Shown piece by piece: positions 11,268 through 20,386 of a stretch of DNA of 64,000 bases. How positions within the stretch are numbered: the first letter of the stretch is position 1; every line of letters starts with the position of its first letter. The notes under the pieces were generated by a model. The model did no database searches. It worked only from the letters and a program-made list of their open reading frames with translations, and was not told the DNA's origin. Origin of the DNA: Solirubrobacterales bacterium. Its GTDB lineage: Bacteria > Actinomycetota > Thermoleophilia > Solirubrobacterales > Solirubrobacteraceae. The stretch is taken from contig DAHUYQ010000039.1 in the NCBI GenBank assembly GCA_027315115.1, positions 1 through 64,000 of the forward strand, read 5' to 3'. The position numbers and the translations under genes were made by a program.

Positions 11268-12305
11268 TCAGACCGCGCTGCTCAGCGCCTGTCCTGCGAG
11301 CTGCGCGGCACGGTGAACCGCGTCCGCGTAGGCGGCGAAGTCGTCGGCCAGCAGCGCCTGCGGTCCGTCGCAGAGAGCCTCGTCGGGGTTTGGATGCACC
11401 TCGACGATGATGCCATCCGCCCCGGCGGCCGCGGCCGCCAGCGACATCGGCGCCACGAGCGAGCGACGGCCCGCGGAGTGACTGGGGTCCACGACGACGG
11501 GAAGGTGCGAGAGCTCTTTGAGCACCGGCACAGCTTGCAGGTCCAGGGTGGTGCGGTAAGAGCTCTCGAACGTGCGGATCCCCCGCTCGCAGAGCATCAC
11601 GTTCGGGTTGCCCTCCTTGAGCACGTACTCGGCCGCCATCAGCAGCTCTTCCAGGGTCGCCGAGAGGCCGCGCTTGAGCAGCACGGGCCGCCCCGAGCGG
11701 CCGATCTCGGCCAGCAGCGGGAAGTTCTGCATGTTGCGGGCGCCGACCTGAATCACGTCGGCCACCTCGAGCACCGGCTCCAGGTCGCGCGCGTCCATCA
11801 GCTCGGTGACGACCGGCAGGCCGGTGCGCTCCTTGGCCTCGGCCAGCAGCCGCAGCCCCTCCAGGCCAAGCCCCTGGAAGGCGTAAGGGGACGTGCGCGG
11901 CTTGTATGCGCCGCCGCGCAGCATCGCCGCGCCGCCCTCCTTGACGACTTCCGCCGTGGAGATCACCTGGTCGCGCGATTCGACGGTGCAAGGGCCGGCC
12001 ATCAGGGCGAAGTGGCCGCCGCCGATCTTCTGTCCCTCTATCTCAAGGACGGTCCGCTCGCCGTGGCGGATCTGGGAGGAGGCGAGCTTGTACGGCTTCA
12101 GGATCGGCACGACGAGGTCCACGCCGGGCTGTCCCTCCAGCCCGAGGCTCGACACGGCGGCGTCCTGCTCGACGTCGCCGATCGCGCCGATCACCGTCAC
12201 GCGCGCGCCCTTGCTCTGGTGAGCGCGCGCGCCGGCTCGCTCCACCTTGGTGACGACGGCGGCGATCTCATCCTCGCTCGCCGTCTCCTTCATCACGATC
12301 ATCAT
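11268..12305 (-). CDS. aroF: 3-deoxy-7-phosphoheptulonate synthase (DAHP synthase, class I beta)
   Basis: FALMAGPCTVESRDQ, LLRGGAYKPRTSPYAFQG, VVVDPSHSAGRR; N-terminal ferredoxin-like region. Confidence 0.93.
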   Translation of the reverse strand: MMIVMKETASEDEIAAVVTKVERAGARAHQSKGARVTVIGAIGDVEQDAAVSSLGLEGQPGVDLVVPILKPYKLASSQIRHGERTVLEIEGQKIGGGHFALMAGPCTVESRDQVISTAEVVKEGGAAMLRGGAYKPRTSPYAFQGLGLEGLRLLAEAKERTGLPVVTELMDARDLEPVLEVADVIQVGARNMQNFPLLAEIGRSGRPVLLKRGLSATLEELLMAAEYVLKEGNPNVMLCERGIRTFESSYRTTLDLQAVPVLKELSHLPVVVDPSHSAGRRSLVAPMSLAAAAAGADGIIVEVHPNPDEALCDGPQALLADDFAAYADAVHRAAQLAGQALSSAV

Positions 12306-12473
12306 CTTCTCTGCCTTTCGATCAAATCTGTTTCGTTCACCGACGCTGCTGCACGGCCTGCATGAGACGCAGTCGAGCCAGGCGCCTGCTCTCGCCTGCT
12401 CTTCCGTGATGACCGCTTTCCTGCTCGCGATCCTGCTGGTCGCTCTTGCGGCGCCCGGCCCGAAGGCCCGTGC

Positions 12474-12511
12474 GGCTCGCGCGCCCCGCTCACGGAAAAC
12501 GGGGTGCAGCC
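12474..12511 (-). promoter_or_regulatory. hairpin just downstream of the aroF leader peptide (candidate attenuation structure)
   Basis: GGCT...CCCCG / CGGGG...AGCC pairing beginning about 8 nt after the leader stop codon; no long U tract. Confidence 0.4.
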
Positions 12512-12518
12512 GAAGCGC

Positions 12519-12590
12519 CTAGCTAAATCGCCAGGCGCGATAGGTGGCGTAGGAGAACGCGCCGTGCAGGGCACGCCCGGAGATCGTCAT
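12519..12590 (-). CDS. leader peptide MTISGRALHGAFSYATYRAWRFS upstream of DAHP synthase
   Basis: ATG...TAG frame of 23 codons with F,Y,Y,W,F in the last 12 residues, ending 213 nt before the aroF start. Confidence 0.6.
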   Translation of the reverse strand: MTISGRALHGAFSYATYRAWRFS

Positions 12591-12671
12591 CTTGCTCTGT
12601 GTCGAGTGCGAAGCCACCATCGCTCTGATGGCTTTGTAGCAGAAGCTCGCGCGATGGTCCAGCGGCGGGCT

Positions 12672-13823
12672 TCAGCAGCCGGCGCCAACCTGCGCCTGAA
12701 CCTCGGCCAGGGCGTCGAGGAATCGGGTGTTCTCCTCCCCGGTACCGTAGGTGACTCGCAGCCAGCCGGGCCGGCCCAGCGCGCCTCCGGCGCGCACGAG
12801 CACTCCCCGCTCAAGCAGGCCGCGCATCGTCTCCGACTCGATGCGGGCCACGAGCTCGCGTTGCTCCTCGTCGAGCCGGCTCGTCTCGCGCGGAACGCCT
12901 TGCAGCGCGAACCAGCAGAAGTTCGCCTGCGAGGGCGCGGGCGAGAGCCCCATCGCCTGCAACCGCTCGTCGATCGAGATGCGCTGCGCGATCGTGCGCG
13001 TCACGCGATCTGCGACGACGTCCTGGTGGGCAAGGGCCTCGACCGCCGCGGCCTGCGCCAGCGCGTTGCAGTAGAAGGGCTGGCGCACCTGGTCGACCGC
13101 CCTGGGCAGATCGGGCGAGCCACAGAGCGCGAACCCCACGCGCAGGCCGCAGAGCCCGTAGACCTTCGAGAAGGTGCGCAGCAGCACCAGGTTGGGGTGC
13201 GCGCGCAGCAGGTCGACGGAGGCATCGGGGTGGTCCATCAGATTGAACTCGCAGTAGGCCTCGTCGAGGACGACGCACACGTGCGGCGGAATCTGCTCCA
13301 GGAAGCCTGTGATCGCCTCCAGCGGGATCGCGGTGCTGGTGGGGTTGTTCGGGTTGCAGACGATCACCATCCGCGTGGCGACCGTCACCTCGGCCGCCAT
13401 CGCTTCGAGGTCGTGGCAGTCCTGCGCATCCAGCGGCACCTCGATCGCGCGTGCGCCGGATGCGGCGGCCAGGTGCGGGTAGACCGAGAAGGAGGGCCAG
13501 GCGTAGACCACCTCCGCCCCCGGCTCCAGCAGCGCCTCGCCCGCGGCCAGCAGGATGTCGCAGGAGCCGTTGCCGATCGCGATCCGCTCGGCGTTCACGC
13601 CGTAGCGTTCGACCAGCCGCTGCCGCAGCGCGGAGTTGGTCGGGTCGGGATAGCGGTTCAGGCTCCCGATCGCGCGGTCGATCGCCTGCTTGACCGCCGG
13701 CAGCGGCGGGTAGGGCGTCTCGTTCGAGGCCAGCTTCACGTCCGGCGCCTTGGCGCCATAGCCGTCAGCCGCCGGGTAGACCGGGATGCGCCTGATGCGC
13801 TGCGAGAGCTCGAGGGTCATCAC
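12672..13823 (-). CDS. hisC: histidinol-phosphate aminotransferase
   Basis: KLASNETPYPPLP, CNPNNPTST, RTFSKVYGLCGLRVGF (PLP lysine). Confidence 0.9.
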   Translation of the reverse strand: MMTLELSQRIRRIPVYPAADGYGAKAPDVKLASNETPYPPLPAVKQAIDRAIGSLNRYPDPTNSALRQRLVERYGVNAERIAIGNGSCDILLAAGEALLEPGAEVVYAWPSFSVYPHLAAASGARAIEVPLDAQDCHDLEAMAAEVTVATRMVIVCNPNNPTSTAIPLEAITGFLEQIPPHVCVVLDEAYCEFNLMDHPDASVDLLRAHPNLVLLRTFSKVYGLCGLRVGFALCGSPDLPRAVDQVRQPFYCNALAQAAAVEALAHQDVVADRVTRTIAQRISIDERLQAMGLSPAPSQANFCWFALQGVPRETSRLDEEQRELVARIESETMRGLLERGVLVRAGGALGRPGWLRVTYGTGEENTRFLDALAEVQAQVGAGC

Positions 13824-13872
13824 GGGGCATTGTGGCGGATTGGACAGGCACGTCGCCGCTGGGCGACCGCTC

Positions 13873-13935
13873 TAGACAACGTTAGACGTACTAGACAACA
13901 TTAGACGCCTTAGACAACGTTAGACAACGCTAGAC
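13873..13935 (+). repeat. seven TAGAC iterons at 9-10 bp spacing upstream of the AAA ATPase gene
   Basis: TAGAC starts at 13873, 13883, 13892, 13902, 13911, 13921 and 13931. Confidence 0.9.
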
Positions 13936-13942
13936 TGCCTCC

Positions 13943-15085
13943 ATGTCCCGCGTGGAGAACCCATACCGTCCGGGCTTCAACGAGATCCCGAAGGAGCTCG
14001 CGGGCCGGGATGATGTGCTCGAGGACCTTCGCGACGCGATCGAGGTCGCGGCGCTCGACGGCCGCATGCCGCGTCCCACGCTCCTCGTCGGCGCGCGCGG
14101 CGTCGGTAAGACCGTCCTTCTCGCGGAGGCGGGATCGATAGCCGGCTCTCGATTTGGATGGCCCCGGATCCAGATCGAGATGCGCCCCGAAACCGCCTTT
14201 ACGCCCGATCTCATCGACGCCGTGGAACGCACCTGCAACCTGCTTCAAGACGCTCGGCCTCGAAAGAGGATGCGCGCCGAGACGGTCACGGTGCGAGCCG
14301 GGCTCCCCGGCGTCGGCGGAGAGGTCAGGTTCGCTCGTCAGGCCGATCTCGCCGGCGACCCCACCCCCACGCTCCGTCCAGCGCTGGCGGAGTTGGCCGG
14401 CCTGCTGATCCAGCGCGAGAGCGGCGCGATTCTCACCGTCGACGAGGCGCATCTGGCCAAACGAGCCGAGTTGGCGGCGCTTGCCGCGCTGCTGCAGGAG
14501 GGGACGGGCGACCGGTGGCCGCTCGTCGTCGTCTTCGCGGGACTGCTACCGATGCGGTCTCCGGATCATTCGGTCACGTACTTCGAGCGAGGCTCGTGGC
14601 ACGAGCTTGGCCTGCTGGGCAGGCAAGACACTCTCAGGGCGCTGCGCCGGCCCGCCGAAGACGCGGGCCGGCCGATGGACGACGACGCCGCCGAGCTGCT
14701 CGCCGACGCGTGCGGCGGATACCCATACGCGGTGCAGCTTTACGGACACCATGCCTGGCGGGCGTCAGCAGATCAGGACCGCATCGAGATCGCCGCCGCT
14801 CAAGCGGCCCTGCCTCGCGCCCAGCGCGAGCTCGAACGCGGCCTCTACGCCGCGCGCTGGACGGCAGCCAGCCCGGCACAGAAGCGCTACCTGCTGGCGG
14901 TCGCCGCCGTCACCGCGTCAGGCAGCCCCGCCACCGCGAGGACCGTCGCAGAAGAGTTGGGCCGCCAGCCCAAGCAGCTCTCGACGGTCCGCGACAGCCT
15001 GCTCAAGCAAGGGACGCTCACGGTGGAAGGCGACGAGCTCCGCTTCACGATCCCTGGGATGAGCGCCTACCTACTGGCGCTCTGA
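13943..15085 (+). CDS. orphan AAA ATP-binding protein (AAA_16-like)
   Basis: TLLVGARGVGKTVLLAEAG Walker A; ILTVDEAHL Walker B; C-terminal winged-helix-like region. Confidence 0.75.
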   Translation: MSRVENPYRPGFNEIPKELAGRDDVLEDLRDAIEVAALDGRMPRPTLLVGARGVGKTVLLAEAGSIAGSRFGWPRIQIEMRPETAFTPDLIDAVERTCNLLQDARPRKRMRAETVTVRAGLPGVGGEVRFARQADLAGDPTPTLRPALAELAGLLIQRESGAILTVDEAHLAKRAELAALAALLQEGTGDRWPLVVVFAGLLPMRSPDHSVTYFERGSWHELGLLGRQDTLRALRRPAEDAGRPMDDDAAELLADACGGYPYAVQLYGHHAWRASADQDRIEIAAAQAALPRAQRELERGLYAARWTAASPAQKRYLLAVAAVTASGSPATARTVAEELGRQPKQLSTVRDSLLKQGTLTVEGDELRFTIPGMSAYLLAL

Positions 15086-15115
15086 GCGGGACGCGGAGCC
15101 CGCAGCGCGAGTGCG

Positions 15116-17245
15116 TCATCGCCGCCGCCGGCGCGCGGCGTGCGAGCGATTACGCGCCGATTTGGCGCGGCTCGTGAGCGTCAGACGCCGTTCGATCGTC
15201 CAGCTCGCGCCGGAGCTTTCTTCGACGCTTACGAGCAGGCGCGCCGCCAGCCGGCGATGCTCGCGCAGCAGCGCACGGCCGGCCGCGTTCAGCGATACCA
15301 GCAGTTCTCGCATGCCCGGTCCCGGCGCCTTGACGTACACGGCGCCCTTCGGCGTGCCCTGGATGTGCGCAGTGCCGACCGGCCTCCAGCGGGTGACCCG
15401 ATGTCCGTGCACGCGCCGCGTCACCTTCGCGAACAGCTTGAGCGTCACCGCACAGGCGGGCGGACATTCGGCGCGACCGAGGAAGATCGAGCCGGCGCCG
15501 GAGAATTTTGCTCCGCTGCCGGGCAGGCCAAGCAGCTTGGCTATTTCTTCACGTGTATGGCGAACCGTCGCCGCAGTGGTCGTGACCGTCGTTGTAGTCG
15601 CGGTCGTGGTCGTGGTCGTAAAGCTAGGCGGCGGAGGGGGCGGCTCACCGACGTGGATTTCGCGCGTAAAGGTGTAGCTGTTCCCATACGCGTCATAGGC
15701 GGTCAGCGTGACCGAATAGCTGCCCGCGGCCGCGTAGGTGTGTGAGATCGTCGGCTGGCCGCTTGCGGCCCGCCCGCCGTCACCGAAGTCCCAGGCCCAG
15801 TAGACGGCCGGGTCCGACGGTTCTCCGGACTGCGCGCCGTCGAACGTCGTCGGAACTGTCGCGGCCGCGCCGGAAGGTTCCGGGAAGCTCGTGGGGAGAA
15901 TGCGTTGCACGCACCCGCCGTCCACCGTAGCGGCAAGGCTCCACATCGTCTGCGTCCAATAGTGGCCGCTGCCGATCGCCTCGTTGAAGAACCCTTCTTC
16001 GCCCCCTGTGAGCGAGCCGAGCGGTTCCCCGTAGATGTCGCCGAACGGCGTCTCCGGCGGCAGGCACTTGTCGGCGACCTCCTGACCCGCTGCGTCCATC
16101 CAGGAGAACGGCTCGCAGCCGACGATTTCTTCCCCTTCTTCGTTGCACTGGCTGCCAAGTGGATCAGTGATCGCCTCATTGGTCTCGTGGTTGGCGGTGT
16201 CGATCGCGGCATCGGCGCCCACGACTTTCGTGGGACGGGCTTTGAACAGTTCGCAGCCCGGCACGCGGCCTATGTAGGGCAAGTTCTCGTACACCGTCTG
16301 CCCACTGACGGTTTCGCCGTTGCCACCGAAGTCGCCATGGTATGCGCAGTAGGCCGTGTAGGCGCATTCGCTCGAACCGCTGGTGAAGCAGCCGCCAACG
16401 CCCGGCGGCGTGATCACGACGAAGACGTCTCCTGCCTGCCGCGACGTCGCCGTGACCGATTCGAGGTTCCAATGCTCCGCGGCCGCGGCTCTCTCCACCT
16501 CTTCGTGGAGGTCACCGTCGAGCAGACACGGCCCGGCTTTCGTCTGTTCGGCGCCGGTCTTCGCGACGGTAGGCCCAGGACACACCGACGTCGTGTGAGA
16601 CGGGAAGGCGCTGCTCGTGTCTTCGTATGAGAACGGTTCTTCGCCGACGTGGACTTCCGATTTCGTCTTGAACCTGAGCGCATATTCACCCGCCACCGGC
16701 AGACCCGCTTCTTCGCTGAAATATTCGGAGTCAACAGCGAAGTCATTGGTGATCGACCCGCTCGCGCGAGCGAGGTTCGCAAAATACTGTTCGACCGCCG
16801 CCACGTAGCCTTCGGGAAACGCTTCGACGCTTTCTTCACGTCCGCTGCCAGGCACGTGACCCTGCCAAAAGATGAGATGAATCGCCGGGTCGCGCAGAAC
16901 AGGCCCGCCTCGGTAGCAAGGCTCCTGCGTGTAGAAGGACCGCACGGCTTCTTCTTCTGAGACGCAGGCAGGAAACGACACTTCGTTGGGCACGGGCGTT
17001 TTGCCGGCAGGCAGCTCACCGCGGGCACGGGCAGCAGCAAATGCGCTCTTCACGAGGGTTTCACGAGCCTTCACGTCGGCTTCGGATGCCAGCACCGGCT
17101 GCACGCCCCGCGCACGCGGAAATCCCGGCAGCTTGCCCAGGTGCCCACGTGGCACCGGCGATGCAAGCGCCGCTCCGCTCGAAGCCCCCAAGGCCATGAG
17201 CAACGTGAGCACGACGCTCACATAGAGACGCCCCCGGCGACGCAT
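15116..17245 (-). CDS. secreted PKD-domain protein with HE-NEAITDP motif region
   Basis: Signal peptide MRRRGRLYVSVVLTLLMALGASSGAALA; PKD-like YWAWDFGDGGRAASGQPTISHTYAAAGSYSVTLTAYD; Thr-rich linker. Confidence 0.65.
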   Translation of the reverse strand: MRRRGRLYVSVVLTLLMALGASSGAALASPVPRGHLGKLPGFPRARGVQPVLASEADVKARETLVKSAFAAARARGELPAGKTPVPNEVSFPACVSEEEAVRSFYTQEPCYRGGPVLRDPAIHLIFWQGHVPGSGREESVEAFPEGYVAAVEQYFANLARASGSITNDFAVDSEYFSEEAGLPVAGEYALRFKTKSEVHVGEEPFSYEDTSSAFPSHTTSVCPGPTVAKTGAEQTKAGPCLLDGDLHEEVERAAAAEHWNLESVTATSRQAGDVFVVITPPGVGGCFTSGSSECAYTAYCAYHGDFGGNGETVSGQTVYENLPYIGRVPGCELFKARPTKVVGADAAIDTANHETNEAITDPLGSQCNEEGEEIVGCEPFSWMDAAGQEVADKCLPPETPFGDIYGEPLGSLTGGEEGFFNEAIGSGHYWTQTMWSLAATVDGGCVQRILPTSFPEPSGAAATVPTTFDGAQSGEPSDPAVYWAWDFGDGGRAASGQPTISHTYAAAGSYSVTLTAYDAYGNSYTFTREIHVGEPPPPPPSFTTTTTTATTTTVTTTAATVRHTREEIAKLLGLPGSGAKFSGAGSIFLGRAECPPACAVTLKLFAKVTRRVHGHRVTRWRPVGTAHIQGTPKGAVYVKAPGPGMRELLVSLNAAGRALLREHRRLAARLLVSVEESSGASWTIERRLTLTSRAKSARNRSHAARRRRR

Positions 17246-17246
17246 C

Positions 17247-17627
17247 TCACTGCGCCGCCTGCAGATCGGAGCGCAGCGCGCTCGCCTCTCGCAGATAGAC
17301 ATGGGCTGGACCGGACCCATCTGCGGGATAGTAATGAATCAGCACGCGAATCACCCTCGGCAGCGAGCCCGGCACCGGGATCTCTCGCGCGCACAGCAAC
17401 GGCACCGCCTCGAAGCCCAGGGCGCGGGCCGCCACGGCCGGAAACTCGGCGTCGAGGTCGTCGGTGACCGTGAAGATGCAGGAGACGATGTTCTCGGGGT
17501 CGAGGTCGTTGCGTTCGATCAGGGCCTTCATCAGCTCCGTGGTCGCGCTCAGGATCTCCTGCGAGTCGTTGCGGTCGGCGGTGATCGCCCCTCTGAGGGC
17601 GTGAAGTCGTCCTGGCGCCGCGTTCAT
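17247..17627 (-). CDS. aroH: chorismate mutase, AroH type
   Basis: LHALRGAITADRNDSQEI...TVTDDLDAEFPAVAARALG...VIRVLIHY. Confidence 0.9.
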   Translation of the reverse strand: MNAAPGRLHALRGAITADRNDSQEILSATTELMKALIERNDLDPENIVSCIFTVTDDLDAEFPAVAARALGFEAVPLLCAREIPVPGSLPRVIRVLIHYYPADGSGPAHVYLREASALRSDLQAAQ

Positions 17628-18373
17628 CGCGATTGGATTCTGTCAGAGCGCTCGGGCGATGTGAGAGGCGGAGCCTGCGCGGCTGCTCGCAGCGCCTGCA
17701 CCTCCGCCTCATCCAGCAGCCGGCAGCTTCCCGGCGCCAGGTCTCCGAGCTCCAGCGGCCCGAAGCGCACGCGCTTCAGACGCGCGACGGGATGTCCGAC
17801 CGCCTCGCACATCCTGCGCACCTGGCGGTTGCGGCCCTCCCGGATCGTGATCTCCAGCCCGTCGCGCCCAAGCGATGCGACCTGCGCCGGAGCGGTGGGG
17901 CCGTCATCCAGCGCGACCCCGTCGCGCAGAGCCTGCAGCGCCCGCTGCCCGACCGTCCCTCCCTCGACCCACACACGGTAGGTCTTGGACACTTCGAAGC
18001 GGGGATGAGTGAGCATGTGCGCCAGCGCACCGTCGTTGGTCAACAGCAGCAGCCCTTCGCTGTCGAGGTCCAGACGGCCGACGGGATACAGGCGCCGGCT
18101 CTCCTGGGGGATCATCTCCACGACCGTCGGGCGCCCGTGCGGATCGCTCGCCGTGGACAGCACGCCGACCGGCTTGTTCAGCGCATAGACGGCGGGCGCC
18201 TCGAAGCCGGACAGCGGCCGGCCGTCCACGGCGATCTGCTCAGAGCCCGTGACGTCCCGTGCGGGATCGCGCACGACCTGCCCACCGAGGCTCACCCGTC
18301 CCTGCGCGATCAGCGTCTCGCAGGCGCGCCGGGAGGCGACGCCGCAGTGGGCCAGGTGCTTTGCGAGGCGCAT
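17624..18373 (-). CDS. ribosomal large subunit pseudouridine synthase (RluB/RsuA family)
   Basis: MRLAKHLAHCGVASRRACE S4 domain; GRLDLDSEGLLLLTNDG; GRNRQVRRM. Confidence 0.9.
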   Translation of the reverse strand: MRLAKHLAHCGVASRRACETLIAQGRVSLGGQVVRDPARDVTGSEQIAVDGRPLSGFEAPAVYALNKPVGVLSTASDPHGRPTVVEMIPQESRRLYPVGRLDLDSEGLLLLTNDGALAHMLTHPRFEVSKTYRVWVEGGTVGQRALQALRDGVALDDGPTAPAQVASLGRDGLEITIREGRNRQVRRMCEAVGHPVARLKRVRFGPLELGDLAPGSCRLLDEAEVQALRAAAQAPPLTSPERSDRIQSR

Positions 18374-18392
18374 CTTGCTGCAAGATAGGAGG

Positions 18393-19451
18393 ATGGACAT
18401 CACGCTGCTCGACCAAACGCTTGCCTCCGCCGGCCAGCCGCGCTTTCGCGCGGGCCAGATCTGGGAGTGGCTCTGCCGCGGCGCGGAGAGCTACGAGCAG
18501 ATGAGCAACCTGCCCGCCGGCCTGCGCAGCCTGCTCGCCGACCAGGTTCCGCTCTCCTGCCTGAAGGTCGAGCAGGACGCCTACGCGCGCGACGGCACCG
18601 TGAAGGCGCTCTTCCGCACCGGCGACGGTAGACCGTTGGAGGCGGTCCTGATGCGCTACCGCGACGGGCGGCGCTCGATCTGCCTCTCCTCGCAGTCGGG
18701 CTGCCCGCTCACGTGCAGCTTCTGCGCCACCGGGACGATGCGCTTCGCCCGCAACCTGAGCGCCTCCGAGATCCTCGACCAGGCGCTGCACTTCAGACGC
18801 ATGGAGGCGATCGACCACTGCGTCTTCATGGGCATGGGCGAGCCGCTGATCAACGTCGAGAACGTGCTCGCCGCCTGCGAGCGGCTGCCGGACGTCGGCA
18901 TCGGACACCGCAAGATCACGCTCTCCACCGTCGGCTGGATTCCCGGGATCGAAAGGCTCACGCAGCAGTCGATGCCGCTGCGCCTGGCGCTCTCGCTGCA
19001 CGCCGCCGACGAAGCGCTGCGCAGCGAGCTGATGCCCGTCAACGAGCGCTATCCGCTCAGTGACGTGATCGAGGCTTGCAAGGCCTTCTACGCGGCTCGC
19101 AAACGCCGCGTGTTCGTCGAGTACGTGATGCTGGCCGGCGTCAACGACCGCTACGAGCAGGCGCTGGCGCTGGCCAAGCTCCTGCGCGCCGCCGTCGGAG
19201 CGAGCGGCGAGACGATCTTCAAGGTGAACCTGATTCCGTGGAACCCGGTCGACACGCGCCCTGCGCAGCGAGGCTACGCCGATCCCGAGGCCGGCGAGGG
19301 ACCGGCCCGGCTCTTCGAGGGCTCCAGCCGCGAGTCGATCGCCGCGTTCAAGGCGGTGCTGGTGGAGCGGGGAGTGCCGGCGACCGTCCGGCTGACCCGC
19401 GGCCGCGACATCGACGCGGCATGCGGCCAGCTCGCCGCGAAGGCCGCATGA
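18393..19451 (+). CDS. rlmN: 23S rRNA (adenine-2503-C2)-methyltransferase
   Basis: CPLTCSFCATG radical SAM motif; FMGMGEPLINVENV; start trimmed to MDITLLDQTL. Confidence 0.92.
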   Translation: MDITLLDQTLASAGQPRFRAGQIWEWLCRGAESYEQMSNLPAGLRSLLADQVPLSCLKVEQDAYARDGTVKALFRTGDGRPLEAVLMRYRDGRRSICLSSQSGCPLTCSFCATGTMRFARNLSASEILDQALHFRRMEAIDHCVFMGMGEPLINVENVLAACERLPDVGIGHRKITLSTVGWIPGIERLTQQSMPLRLALSLHAADEALRSELMPVNERYPLSDVIEACKAFYAARKRRVFVEYVMLAGVNDRYEQALALAKLLRAAVGASGETIFKVNLIPWNPVDTRPAQRGYADPEAGEGPARLFEGSSRESIAAFKAVLVERGVPATVRLTRGRDIDAACGQLAAKAA

Positions 19452-19519
19452 GTGGATCCTGGCGCCTTTGGCGCGGCGCCGCCGTCACCCCGCCTCGATG
19501 TCGCGGCCGGTGAGCCCCG

Positions 19520-20386
19520 CTATTCCCCGGAGGGCCCGCCGCCGGCCCGCGCTTCGCCGGCGCGCAGCAGCCTGTCGCGCAGCTCCGCCTGCTCCTCCGG
19601 GCTCGGGTCCCACTGGGCGACGTCAGGCAGCTCCTGCAGCGAGCGCAGGCCGAACAGCTTCAGGAACGTGGTGGTGGTCTTGTAGAGGGCCGCGCCGAAC
19701 TGTGAGCGTCCGCTCTCTTCGATCAGACCGCGCTCGAGCAGCGCGGCGGTCGCGGAGTCGGCGCTCACGCCCCTGATGCGTCCTATCTCGGGTCGCGAGA
19801 TCGGCTGCAGGTAGGCGACGATCGCAAGCGTCTCGGTCTGAGCGGGCGTCAACGTGGCCACCCGCGGGCGGCTGAAGAGCCGCCGGGCGGCCTCCTCGGC
19901 CTCCGGCGAGCTGGCGAGCACGTAGCCCTCGCCGATTTCGCGCAGATGCAGCCCTCGCAGTCCGGGTGCAAGCTGCTCCTCCAGCAGCGCCAGCGCCTGG
20001 GCGACGTGCTCTTCAGGCGAAGCCACCGCTTCGGCGAGATCGGCGCGGGAGACGGGATCTGGGGAGAGGAACAGCAGCGCTTCGACCACGCGCGAGAGCG
20101 CGAGAAGCTGCTGCTCCTCCAGAGGCTCTGGCGGCTCCGAGGATCGCTCCTGCTCCAGGACCGGCGGCGGCTCCGAGGATCGCTCCTGCTCCGCTGACGG
20201 CTCCGGGGCAGCGGACAGCTCCGGCTCCGCGCCCGCCTCGCCTGCCGGCTCCGGGGCGACCTCCGCCTCAGACACCCCATCCTGCTCCGCCTCGGGCCGC
20301 TGGGGCTCTCCCTGGACGTCGGTCTCACCGGCAAGCTCCGGCTCAGCGGCCACCTCCGCCTCGGCGGCCGCCTCGCTGTCGCTCAC
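19520..20386 (-). CDS. scpB: segregation and condensation protein B
   Basis: VVEALLFLSPDPVSRADLAEAV; ETLAIVAYLQPISRPEIGRIRGV; overlaps scpA. Confidence 0.9.
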   Translation of the reverse strand: MSDSEAAAEAEVAAEPELAGETDVQGEPQRPEAEQDGVSEAEVAPEPAGEAGAEPELSAAPEPSAEQERSSEPPPVLEQERSSEPPEPLEEQQLLALSRVVEALLFLSPDPVSRADLAEAVASPEEHVAQALALLEEQLAPGLRGLHLREIGEGYVLASSPEAEEAARRLFSRPRVATLTPAQTETLAIVAYLQPISRPEIGRIRGVSADSATAALLERGLIEESGRSQFGAALYKTTTTFLKLFGLRSLQELPDVAQWDPSPEEQAELRDRLLRAGEARAGGGPSGE

